DNA of 62,713 nt, taken from assembly GCA_012735465.1 (NCBI GenBank), contig JAAYHJ010000025.1, forward strand, positions 1-62,713. The letters are read 5' to 3'. The stretch is from Clostridiaceae bacterium. GTDB lineage: Bacteria > Bacillota > Clostridia > SK-Y3. Made by a program: the position numbers and the translations under genes. This document shows positions 10,784-18,208 of this stretch, piece after piece. Positions within the stretch are counted from its first letter, which is position 1. Every line of letters begins with the position of its first letter. The notes beneath the pieces were generated by a model, which was not told the origin of the DNA, did not search any database, and saw only the letters and a list, made by a program, of their open reading frames with translations.

Positions 10784-10822
10784 AAAAAAAATCACTCACA
10801 CATAGTATGAGTGATTTTTTTT
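10784..10822. terminator. Bidirectional terminator after rubredoxin
   Basis: ATCACTCA (10791-10798) pairs with TGAGTGAT (10808-10815) around a 9-base loop, flanked by seven A's on the left and seven T's on the right, so it has a T tail in both directions. On the minus strand it ends the rubredoxin transcript. Confidence 0.85.
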
Positions 10823-10876
10823 CTATTATTCAATCGGGAAAAGTAACTGCTATATCTAAAAGATTAGGGGGAACTA

Positions 10877-11035
10877 TCATATTTTTTCAAAGGCATCTTT
10901 TCCCAGACCACACATGGGGCAAACCCAATCATCGGGGAGATCTTCAAAGGCTGTTCCAGGAGCAATCCCAGCATCGGGGTCTCCTACCTCCGGGTCATAT
11001 ATGTATCCACAAGCTGTGCATTCATATTTGTCCAT
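10877..11035 (-). CDS. Rubredoxin
   Basis: 52-aa cytosolic one-electron carrier binding one iron through four cysteines. Both knuckles are present, CTACGY (residues 6-11) and CPMCGL (39-44), with the usual spacing; the aromatic core residues Tyr4, Tyr11, Tyr13 and Trp37 and the segment [11 protein letters not shown] are standard. In anaerobes rubredoxin feeds electrons to rubrerythrins and superoxide or peroxide reductases. The ATG follows GAGGAG. It is monocistronic, with its own promoter and terminator. A ferritin-like domain occurs in a signalling protein at 26.6-28.2 kb, but the two are not linked. Confidence 0.97.
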   Translation of the reverse strand: MDKYECTACGYIYDPEVGDPDAGIAPGTAFEDLPDDWVCPMCGLGKDAFEKI

Positions 11036-11063
11036 TGTAATTCTCCTCTCTTTTATTTGCTTT

Positions 11064-11094
11064 ATTATAATATACCCGTATATTGCCTGTTCAA
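11064..11094 (-). promoter_or_regulatory. Probable sigma-A promoter of rubredoxin
   Basis: TTGAAC (11089-11094) precedes TATAAT (11064-11069) on the minus strand. The 19-base spacing is longer than optimal; an overlapping TATTAT gives 16. Confidence 0.5.
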
Positions 11095-11131
11095 AACATA
11101 AAAATGCATTAAAAATATGTATCAGGATTTT

Positions 11132-11869
11132 TTACTGGTAATCCGACTGATCCATTAGTTCCCATTCTATTAACATGGCTTCCTCAGCCGCATCTTCTTC
11201 AGATGTCATAATCGAATCGTCTTTCTTTTCCGCATCCTGGCTGATAGAGCTTTCCTTGGATTTTTCTTCCGCAACTATATCCTTATTTGCTTTAAACGGT
11301 TTGCTTATATCCAGGTGGCCTTTAAATTCTTCTACTTTTTTACCTTCTATCGTAAACTGAACCTGATCAATACCGTTTATAGACACAAGCGTATTAACGA
11401 TGGAATAGATGGTAAGGGTTTCTCCTGTAGAACCTCCGGGATGTTTTTCAACAAATTCTTTAGGAAGGTCCACAATGGCAGTGTTTTTTTCCAATCTCAC
11501 CTTTGGAGCTTTAACACCTTTTGGCAAAGGACTTACAAGATGTCCACTAATAGGACCTTTCATGAGCTCATTTATTGCCATGTTGGCCATTTCAGAGGCA
11601 TTCTTTGCACTGCTCTTCGGCACAAATCTCTTTTCCGCAACTAGTTTGTTAGCCTGTGCATCTGCAAAATACAAAGTTAAAACCACTTTTTCCATTTCTT
11701 TTTGTTTTTGTTCTTCTGTTATCATTATACTGCTGGTCGGCTCAACATCTTCCAATCTTTCACTACCGGATGTTTCTTCCAGGTCATCCTTTGCTTTTTT
11801 CATGGAACAAGCGGAAAACACTCCTACCATTAGCAAAAAGGCTACAAGTATACACAATGATTTTTTCAT
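11132..11869 (-). CDS. GerMN-domain lipoprotein (GerM-like)
   Basis: 245-aa lipoprotein. Residues 1-20 form a lipoprotein signal with the modified Cys in FSAC. After a Glu/Asp-rich spacer comes a GerMN domain (about residues 65-190; ALINELMKGP-like segment, VRLEKNTAIVDLPKEF, TLTIYSIVNTL), then a charged Lys/Glu/Ser tail. GerM in Bacillus is a sigma-E-controlled mother-cell protein needed for spore engulfment/assembly and germination; single-GerMN lipoproteins of clostridia are less well known. The start is the ATG at 11867-11869 with AAGGTGG upstream; a longer in-frame reading has no ribosome site. The promoter at 11907-11936 fits mother-cell expression. Confidence 0.85.
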   Translation of the reverse strand: MKKSLCILVAFLLMVGVFSACSMKKAKDDLEETSGSERLEDVEPTSSIMITEEQKQKEMEKVVLTLYFADAQANKLVAEKRFVPKSSAKNASEMANMAINELMKGPISGHLVSPLPKGVKAPKVRLEKNTAIVDLPKEFVEKHPGGSTGETLTIYSIVNTLVSINGIDQVQFTIEGKKVEEFKGHLDISKPFKANKDIVAEEKSKESSISQDAEKKDDSIMTSEEDAAEEAMLIEWELMDQSDYQ

Positions 11870-11900
11870 GATTATTAGCCCACCTTTCAAATTTGTTCCT

Positions 11901-11936
11901 AGCATAATATTATGCTTTCTTTTTATCAGATATGAC
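11901..11936 (-). promoter_or_regulatory. Sigma-E-like promoter overlapping a 16-bp palindrome
   Basis: GTCATATC (11929-11936) and CATAATAT (11907-11914) on the minus strand are spaced 14 bases apart, close to the Bacillus sigma-E pattern (TCATATT, about 14, CATACAAT). The -10 lies in the perfect palindrome AGCATAATATTATGCT (11901-11916), which could also be an operator. Confidence 0.5.
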
Positions 11937-12047
11937 CAATGCAAAATGCAAAAATACATAAATTGCCTAAGCAAAACCTGCCATATTTAATACTTTTGTA
12001 ATAAATTTATTATATCATTATAGGATATTATTTAAGGAGGATTGAGC

Positions 12048-12164
12048 ATGGAAGAAAACAAGAAAAAGCCCTCAACGATAGTAAATAATGAAGCAAAGGA
12101 AAAAGGAGACCTTGACGATTTCATATTTGCCGAACAGGATAATAAAAAATGTTCTGAAAAATAA
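12048..12164 (+). CDS. 38-residue hydrophilic protein
   Basis: A plus-strand reading frame with an excellent ribosome site (AAGGAGG, 7 bases before ATG) encodes 38 residues: a Lys/Glu-rich start (MEENKKKPSTIVNNEA), a short central segment (KGDLDDFIFAEQD) and a Lys tail with one Cys. It is followed by a GC-rich hairpin. It is alone on the plus strand, divergent from the GerMN gene and convergent with ctpA. No family recognised; small acidic/basic proteins of this kind are often sporulation products, but nothing here proves it. Confidence 0.6.
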   Translation: MEENKKKPSTIVNNEAKEKGDLDDFIFAEQDNKKCSEK

Positions 12165-12179
12165 AAAAAATGTAATAAT

Positions 12180-12201
12180 GGGCGGCCACAAAGGTCCGCC
12201 C
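12180..12201. terminator. GC-rich hairpin between convergent genes
   Basis: GGGCGG (12180-12185) pairs with CCGCCC (12196-12201), with further pairing inside. TTATATTAGTT follows on the plus strand and a T-rich stretch lies beyond on the minus strand, so it can end the 38-codon gene and possibly ctpA. Confidence 0.6.
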
Positions 12202-12214
12202 TTATATTAGTTAC

Positions 12215-12257
12215 CCTTAAATATTGTTTACCTTAAATTACCTTAAAATATTGTTTA
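12215..12257. repeat. Short tandem duplication at the ctpA stop
   Basis: CCTTAAATATTGTTTA (12215-12230) recurs as CCTTAAAATATTGTTTA (12241-12257), 26 bases further on, with CCTTAAATTA between. The second copy overlaps the ctpA stop codon. It is probably a recent slippage or duplication. Confidence 0.6.
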
Positions 12258-13676
12258 TTGGTTGAGCAATTCTATTGCTTTTTCTAATTGCCTGTCCACT
12301 TCTATCTCCAGGTCCCAAACTGCATTATTTAATTCGATTTGCGTATTTATATCCAGTACACCATAGGGATACAAGTTGCGGCTCTTTTGAAAGTCCATTA
12401 TGGCTTTCTGGGTTTTTTCATCGAACACTTCATCGGGAGTACCCACGTCATAGCCCAGCAGTTGGAGCCTTTGTTCTGCAGCCAGTACATCTTTACCTTT
12501 ATCCCCCAAAGAAGGCTTCCGCTTATAAGGCATCTCTTCCAAGGTACTCATATCTATCCTCTGCCAGGTATTGCTTACCTCCACATCGGGATAAATACCT
12601 ATTCCATCAATGGACCGGCCGCTGGGTGTAAGATACCTGGCGGTTGTCATTTTTATTGCTCCACCGATTCCCAGGGGTATGACATCCTGTACCGAGCCCT
12701 TGCCAAAGGATTTTTCCCCCACAATAATACCGGCTTTGGAATCCTGAATAGCGCCTGCCAGTATTTCCGAAGCACTGGCACTGCTTCCGTTAATCAATAC
12801 AGCAATTTTGTATTTTGCCTTTGTAAGGGTTGATTTATAGGTCTTCCTGGTACCATCTTTGAATTCAATATGCACAATGGCACCCCTGTTTGGTACAAAG
12901 TATTTTGCCACTTCTACTACCTGCTGCAATGCCCCTCCCGGATTATACCTTAAATCAATGATTACTTTTTTCACATTATTTTTGTCAAAGGTATCGATGG
13001 CTTTTTTGGTAAACTCTGCCGTATTTATATTAAAATCCGATATTTTAATATATCCTACATTGCCGTCAAGTATTTTAAAGGTGATGGGATTTATTTTTAT
13101 TACATCCCGTACCACATTAAAGGTCAGTATTCCTTCATACCCTTCCCTTATTACGCCTATTTTAACCGATGTACCGGCTTCCCCCCTCAATAGAGGCAAA
13201 ACCATGTCCACATCATAATCCGATACGTCCACATCATCCACGGATACAATTTTGTCCCCTGCTTTCAATCCTGCCCTTAATGCAGGAGAATTTTCAAGGA
13301 CCGACATGATGACAATATGTCCTTCCCTGTTTTGCACCGTTATACCAATTCCGCCATATTGTCCATCCACTTGCTGCGTAAACTGCTCATATTCTTCATC
13401 AGTAAAATATACGCTGTACTGGTCAAGGGGTTCAAACATTCCCTTCAGCGCCTGCTCTAAAAGTTCGGGGTTTTTCCTGATAACATTTTTAAGTGCCCCC
13501 TCCAATATGGCCTCATCGGTTACTTCACCCATGTAATAATTCATTATGAACTGTTTTATTAAATCAAGGTAATCAATCGCATCCTTTGGGCTTATATTCC
13601 CTTCTGCAAAGGCTGTCATGGTAAATAAATTGACAAAAATAACTGCAAAAACAACCAGCTTCTTTATTCTTTTCAT
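12255..13676 (-). CDS. Secreted C-terminal processing peptidase with peptidoglycan-binding domain
   Basis: 473-aa S41 serine peptidase of the CtpA/CtpB type. Signal peptide about 1-24; PDZ domain about 90-175 (GIGITVQNR, ALRAGLKAGDKI) that selects C-termini; S41 core about 180-360 with the catalytic Ser301 (SSAS), Lys326 (FGKG) and Gln330 (SVQ) at the expected spacing; C-terminal peptidoglycan-binding domain about 385-455. It acts outside the membrane, probably held in the wall. In Bacillus, CtpB cuts SpoIVFA in sporulation; other CtpA proteins trim wall enzymes. The start is the ATG at 13674-13676, nearest the GAGAGG site. It lies 31 bases after an SLH gene and is the last gene of the three-gene operon. 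Confidence 0.92.
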   Translation of the reverse strand: MKRIKKLVVFAVIFVNLFTMTAFAEGNISPKDAIDYLDLIKQFIMNYYMGEVTDEAILEGALKNVIRKNPELLEQALKGMFEPLDQYSVYFTDEEYEQFTQQVDGQYGGIGITVQNREGHIVIMSVLENSPALRAGLKAGDKIVSVDDVDVSDYDVDMVLPLLRGEAGTSVKIGVIREGYEGILTFNVVRDVIKINPITFKILDGNVGYIKISDFNINTAEFTKKAIDTFDKNNVKKVIIDLRYNPGGALQQVVEVAKYFVPNRGAIVHIEFKDGTRKTYKSTLTKAKYKIAVLINGSSASASEILAGAIQDSKAGIIVGEKSFGKGSVQDVIPLGIGGAIKMTTARYLTPSGRSIDGIGIYPDVEVSNTWQRIDMSTLEEMPYKRKPSLGDKGKDVLAAEQRLQLLGYDVGTPDEVFDEKTQKAIMDFQKSRNLYPYGVLDINTQIELNNAVWDLEIEVDRQLEKAIELLNQ

Positions 13677-13707
13677 ATTCCTCTCTCCCATCCGTTAAAA
13701 ACCATGT

Positions 13708-15210
13708 TTAATACGTCATCACCCGGTCACGATAATCCTTTATAATATCATAGCGCATATAGTTTATAAAGCGGTTTAAAAATGCTGCTGCCTCAGCTTT
13801 CGTCATAGGCTGGTTGGGATTCAGGTATCCATAATCATCTCCCTTTACAAGACCTATATAGGAAGCTACTGCAACCGAATTCCTCCCCCAATCGGGAATG
13901 GAATCATTATCCCTAAAAAGGGTCACTGCCGTGGGGTTAGGAGCAATGCTTTCAAAGCCCATCAACCTTATGAATATGGTCAGCGCTTCAACCCGCGTTA
14001 TAATGCCATCGGGATTGAAATTATTGTTCCCTGTACCTGTCATTGTACCGTTGTCGTACAAAGTGCGTATATAGGGATAATAAGCATGATTCGTAGGTAC
14101 ATCCAAATAGGGTGAAACTTCCTGTTCCTTTCTATTGTTCCTCCTCCCCTGCTGCCTGTTGTTATTTTCTTCCACCGGCATCTTTGCTGCCTTTACCACT
14201 GCCTTGGCAAATTCCGCCCTTGTCATATACTGGTTTGGCACAAACTCATTGTCGTCCAATACTTCAAGGCTGTATAATTCCTTTACGTCCTTTTCATACC
14301 AGTGCCCTTTTATTTTCTTTAAATCAGGCACGGGAAGCCTTTCCTGCCGCGGGAAACTTTGCAGGCTTAACTCATCCTTGTACTTAACAATACGGTCGGT
14401 GGAAATGCCCCTGGAATCAAATTCCGGCAAATAGGCGGTATACTGCAAAATACTGTTATTTTGCTGCTTTTGAAGGTATCCTCCCTCAAAGCTTATTTCT
14501 TCAGGACGGTTGTTCATATAAATTAATTGTTTTGAAGTGGAAGAAGAAATCTTTATGTCCACCATACCGGTCCAATGATCCTGCTCATTACCTATCTGAC
14601 CGGTACTTTCAATAGACATGCTGATTTCCTGCACCTCCGCACTGCCCCAGTACTGGTCATACCCATAGTTTTTGCCTGTGGTTGTAACGGTAACAAGTCG
14701 TCCGTTCCCACCGGAGTAGGTTTTTTTGCTGTTCCAGTTTCCGGCAAAATAATCACAGGCAGGGCGCCTGTCGGTAATGGTGCTCATGGAAAAATCCACT
14801 GTGCTCAGCGTATCCAATGTATACACAACATCACCAATGGTGATCCTTTCAACCGGCCTCGATTTTAATATAGTTTTACGTACGGTCTGGTTGCTTTTTT
14901 CTTCTATCTTCGTTTCCAGAACAACTGTCCGAGTAAGCCTATTGTTTTCCCCCGATGTTAAATTATACCGGTAGGTGGTGGTTTCCGTATCTGTTTTGGT
15001 GGACCGCACGACTACCAGCTGCCCCGAATAAACTACCGGTTCACCGGTAATAAATACAACTTCCTTATAATCATAGGTTTGCACTCCTTCCACTTCTCCG
15101 GAAGAAATGCCACCTTGATAACCGTTTACTCCCGGCATACCATAGGCAGGAAAAGAAGTATTTAATAAAATCATCAGTAATACCAAGAATGAACAAATTT
15201 TCTTTTTCAT
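13708..15210 (-). CDS. SLH surface protein, C-terminal SLH triplet
   Basis: 500-aa exported protein. Residues 1-24 form a signal peptide. The middle (about 30-290) is rich in Thr/Ser beta-strand patterns (TDTETTTYRYNL, VTVTTTGKNYGYDQYW) without a known fold. Three SLH repeats end the protein at about 297-345, 363-415 and 425-478 (RAEFAKAVVKAAKMP; YYPYIRTLYDNGTMTG; KAEAAAFLNRFINYM), with a Gln/Asn/Arg linker (NNNRQQGRRNNRKEQ) between the first two. They should bind the protein to secondary wall polymer. It is the second gene of the SLH-SLH-ctpA operon, with gaps of 40 and 31 bases. ATG with GGAGGGGG upstream. Confidence 0.88.
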   Translation of the reverse strand: MKKKICSFLVLLMILLNTSFPAYGMPGVNGYQGGISSGEVEGVQTYDYKEVVFITGEPVVYSGQLVVVRSTKTDTETTTYRYNLTSGENNRLTRTVVLETKIEEKSNQTVRKTILKSRPVERITIGDVVYTLDTLSTVDFSMSTITDRRPACDYFAGNWNSKKTYSGGNGRLVTVTTTGKNYGYDQYWGSAEVQEISMSIESTGQIGNEQDHWTGMVDIKISSSTSKQLIYMNNRPEEISFEGGYLQKQQNNSILQYTAYLPEFDSRGISTDRIVKYKDELSLQSFPRQERLPVPDLKKIKGHWYEKDVKELYSLEVLDDNEFVPNQYMTRAEFAKAVVKAAKMPVEENNNRQQGRRNNRKEQEVSPYLDVPTNHAYYPYIRTLYDNGTMTGTGNNNFNPDGIITRVEALTIFIRLMGFESIAPNPTAVTLFRDNDSIPDWGRNSVAVASYIGLVKGDDYGYLNPNQPMTKAEAAAFLNRFINYMRYDIIKDYRDRVMTY

Positions 15211-15250
15211 TGTCCCCCTCCATGTACCTAACCGTTTAGTTTATACACCC

Positions 15251-18082
15251 TCACTTTTCAATAATAACAATAAACGCTTCTCCGGTGGGCTGGGGATCTG
15301 CCTTAATTATACGAACTACGCTTCCTCTCTTTAGGTCAGAAACTTTTGCAAGTCTTCCGTCTTTCATGATAATGGTATCTGCCCTAAGATTAATTTCCGC
15401 ATCATTTGCCTGATCCCACAAACCTGTCTGGCGATTGTAAACGGTTACTTTTTTAAGGGAAAGGCTATTGCCTGCTGTTTGTCCATAACCAAGATAGACT
15501 TCGCCCCTCAAAGAATACACACCATAGGGTGCCTCACTGATCAGGATTGCTTTTACGCCGTCGGATACCACGGTTACAACCTTGCCTATGTAATTTCGAT
15601 CAGAGTACTCGTTGAACTCGCGGTTATTGACCACCCCGTCCTGGTCCACAATTTTTGTTTCATTGGACAATAAAAATGTCTTAGGCGTATTGTAATACTC
15701 CCAATTGACTCCGTCCAACTGGGAGAAAGACTGCAGCGTAAAATCACTGTTTTCCTGGATGGACTGGATTCTTCCCCTGTATATGGCATAAGCACCATCC
15801 GAGGGCATATCCAACACTTGTATAACGTCCGCCTCGTATCTCCCCGAGGTATAATCCCGGCTGGCTACCACATATACCTGGTCGTTAGCGGATAGGTTAT
15901 TCCCTCCGACCAGCTTGCCGTTCTTGACTATGATGGAACCCGAAGCATATCGAACCACATCCTGCTGCTGAGCAAGACGCATTTCGCCTGTTCCGGTCTT
16001 TAAAGAAACTATGCTGTCCGTATACACCCTCTCTATGTCAGACTCGTCTCTTATCCGCACTTGCACCGCTCTTTCCACACCGCCTAGACCTGATTCTACG
16101 GCAACATATACCTCCTTATCCACATAACGCTCATTAATATCCTGTGCATTTATCCTTCTGTTGCCGGCATAAATCAAGGCCGTATCCTTAACAGGTATTT
16201 CTTTAAATCCTTTCTGACCGGTAAGCGTCCACCTGCCTAATTCTAATTTCTTTAAATTTTGTAAAATCAAACTGGAGTTGTATTCGTCAAAAAAGTATAC
16301 GTTTGCCTTATAAATGGCATTTATATTATAGCTCGTCGATTCAACAACCAGCTCTTTCAGGCGGGTAAAATTGTCCGTCCTGTGAAGCACCACTTTTACC
16401 TGGCTCCCCGGAAGGACATCCGTGTAATTCGCTTCTTTTTTATCCTTCGTGATAAGGGTATCCTGCTCTATATCCAGCAATTCCTGGGTACCGTCATCAT
16501 ATTGTACAATGACCGAGGTTGGATTTTTTGTAAGAACCTTCCCATATTTCACCGTATAATTTTGTGAGCAGGCAATTTCGGTGACATACCCTTGTTCATC
16601 CAGCTTAAGGAACGCGGAATCTCCCGGTTGAACGTCCTGAATCTCAGCTTCACGCCCATTTCTTATTACTTTAACCAGGGAAGGATTTAAAAAATTATAT
16701 ACTCTTAACAGGTTAAAACTCTTTTTCCCGCTTTCATCATATAAGGATATGTATCCAAGGTCCGTATTTATATCTTCAACAATACCGGTAACTTCCTTAT
16801 CATCCAATCCTTGCTCATCCGCCATGGTTCGTATTTTAATCGCTATATTGCCCTTCAGGGTTAACTGCACGGTTAATCCTACCTTTAACTGTTCAAAGGT
16901 ACCAAATTTACCGTCAATTATTATTTCTGCGCTCCTGGCTACTGCGTACTCCGATATACTATCACCGTTATTTTTAATGCTTATCTTAAACGCTTCGGGG
17001 TCGATGGAAACAATAGCCCCTGCCCTTACAGCATCCTGTGAATCACCCAGCACACGCACCAATTTAACTACACCGTTTGCATCCACGATATAAGCAATCG
17101 AATCTCCATCTTTTAACAATGCACTTGTACCCGGTGCCCCTCTGCCCAACACAATTATATCATCATAAGAAGTAATTAAAATATGGTCAAGGCTTCCATC
17201 GCTATTGCGCACTTTAAATATGGTCGTTTCCAACTGTCCGTCAATCTGAGGACTTATATTCCTGGCGATTTTTTCTATGTATCCCTTTTTTTCTGTCCAG
17301 TTTTGCCGGTTTAAAATGAATTTTTGGGCGTTTTTTAGTACCTGTGCCATTTGTTCCCGCGGTATGCTGCTCTTAGGATACAAAAACCCCTGGGGCGTAC
17401 CATTCATAATTTTTTCACGAAGCACTGCTTCAATATAGGGTATTTTTAAGGGGTCCGCATCCCTCCAATCCCTGAAGCTATTAAAAAGCGCCTGCTGATC
17501 ATAAACCGGAGTAAGCTGTAATATCTTTGCTATCCATTCGGCTACTTCCTGCCTCTGGGCAGGAGCATTCTTGATAAAATCGGTCTGAGGGTTCAGGGAC
17601 CGCTGATCCTCTGCCAGGGCATTCTCCAACTGCTCAGGGGTAATCAATCCGTCATCGGCAGCCAGCTTCAAATACCCGTCACCCCATACATCAATTGCAT
17701 TTGTCCTTTTGTTTTCCTGGCCCCTCTGAAGCTCAATAGCCTCGGCCGCAAGCTGTGCTTCTTCTTCCCTCCCGGCAGCACGGTAAATAAGGGCCAATGC
17801 CTGTACCTTGGTTACAGGTCCCTGGCGGTTAAAGTTTTTATCGCCATAACCCTTAATAATTGAAAGCGCTGCCATATCATATATGGCATCCCTGGCCCAA
17901 TAATCTTGGCCCTGGGCTTCCACATCCTGAAAATCCATATTTTTTAAAATAACCTCTGCTTCCTTACTACCCATATAAACATTAGCGGGTACTTCTTCAG
18001 CCGCCAACACGGTCATAAGGTTAAATAAATAGATAAACAGCAATAGGACAGAAATACTAATTTTTTTTCGTGTATAATCCAT
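15251..18082 (-). CDS. SLH surface protein, N-terminal SLH triplet
   Basis: 943-aa exported protein. Residues 1-28 form a signal peptide. Three SLH repeats follow: about 48-105 (YWARDAIYDMAALSIIKGYG), 130-190 and 205-255 (YIEAVLREKIMNGTPQGFLYP). The remaining 690 residues are a succession of small beta units with a repeated V-x-V/L-x-x-G-x-x-x-x-L style (e.g. GLTVQLTLKGN, GSQVKVVLHRT, GSVVRIIKAD), similar in style to the body of the 905-aa SLH protein. No catalytic motif seen. First gene of the SLH-SLH-ctpA operon; ATG with AAAGGGTG upstream. Structural wall protein is the most likely role. Confidence 0.87.
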   Translation of the reverse strand: MDYTRKKISISVLLLFIYLFNLMTVLAAEEVPANVYMGSKEAEVILKNMDFQDVEAQGQDYWARDAIYDMAALSIIKGYGDKNFNRQGPVTKVQALALIYRAAGREEEAQLAAEAIELQRGQENKRTNAIDVWGDGYLKLAADDGLITPEQLENALAEDQRSLNPQTDFIKNAPAQRQEVAEWIAKILQLTPVYDQQALFNSFRDWRDADPLKIPYIEAVLREKIMNGTPQGFLYPKSSIPREQMAQVLKNAQKFILNRQNWTEKKGYIEKIARNISPQIDGQLETTIFKVRNSDGSLDHILITSYDDIIVLGRGAPGTSALLKDGDSIAYIVDANGVVKLVRVLGDSQDAVRAGAIVSIDPEAFKISIKNNGDSISEYAVARSAEIIIDGKFGTFEQLKVGLTVQLTLKGNIAIKIRTMADEQGLDDKEVTGIVEDINTDLGYISLYDESGKKSFNLLRVYNFLNPSLVKVIRNGREAEIQDVQPGDSAFLKLDEQGYVTEIACSQNYTVKYGKVLTKNPTSVIVQYDDGTQELLDIEQDTLITKDKKEANYTDVLPGSQVKVVLHRTDNFTRLKELVVESTSYNINAIYKANVYFFDEYNSSLILQNLKKLELGRWTLTGQKGFKEIPVKDTALIYAGNRRINAQDINERYVDKEVYVAVESGLGGVERAVQVRIRDESDIERVYTDSIVSLKTGTGEMRLAQQQDVVRYASGSIIVKNGKLVGGNNLSANDQVYVVASRDYTSGRYEADVIQVLDMPSDGAYAIYRGRIQSIQENSDFTLQSFSQLDGVNWEYYNTPKTFLLSNETKIVDQDGVVNNREFNEYSDRNYIGKVVTVVSDGVKAILISEAPYGVYSLRGEVYLGYGQTAGNSLSLKKVTVYNRQTGLWDQANDAEINLRADTIIMKDGRLAKVSDLKRGSVVRIIKADPQPTGEAFIVIIEK

Positions 18083-18178
18083 GTATTATATACACCCTTT
18101 CCCGTGTAAATATATGTTGTCATAATTCTACACATATCCTCAAAATTCCTGCATTGTAAAACAAATTTAAAGAATAAA

Positions 18179-18202
18179 GACATGGGTATATGTACCCATG
18201 TC
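18179..18202 (-). terminator. Terminator of the ddl-murI-ywiB-argS operon
   Basis: GACATGGGTA (18179-18188) pairs perfectly with TACCCATGTC (18193-18202) around a 4-base loop, followed on the minus strand by a T-rich tail. It lies 7 bases after the argS stop. Confidence 0.85.
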
Positions 18203-18208
18203 CCTAAA

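Noticed and set aside
11409-11990. 193-codon plus-strand frame opposite the GerMN gene
   Set aside because: It lies antisense to a clear lipoprotein gene, has no ribosome site and its translation is low-complexity Ser/Phe/Leu typical of a shadow frame.
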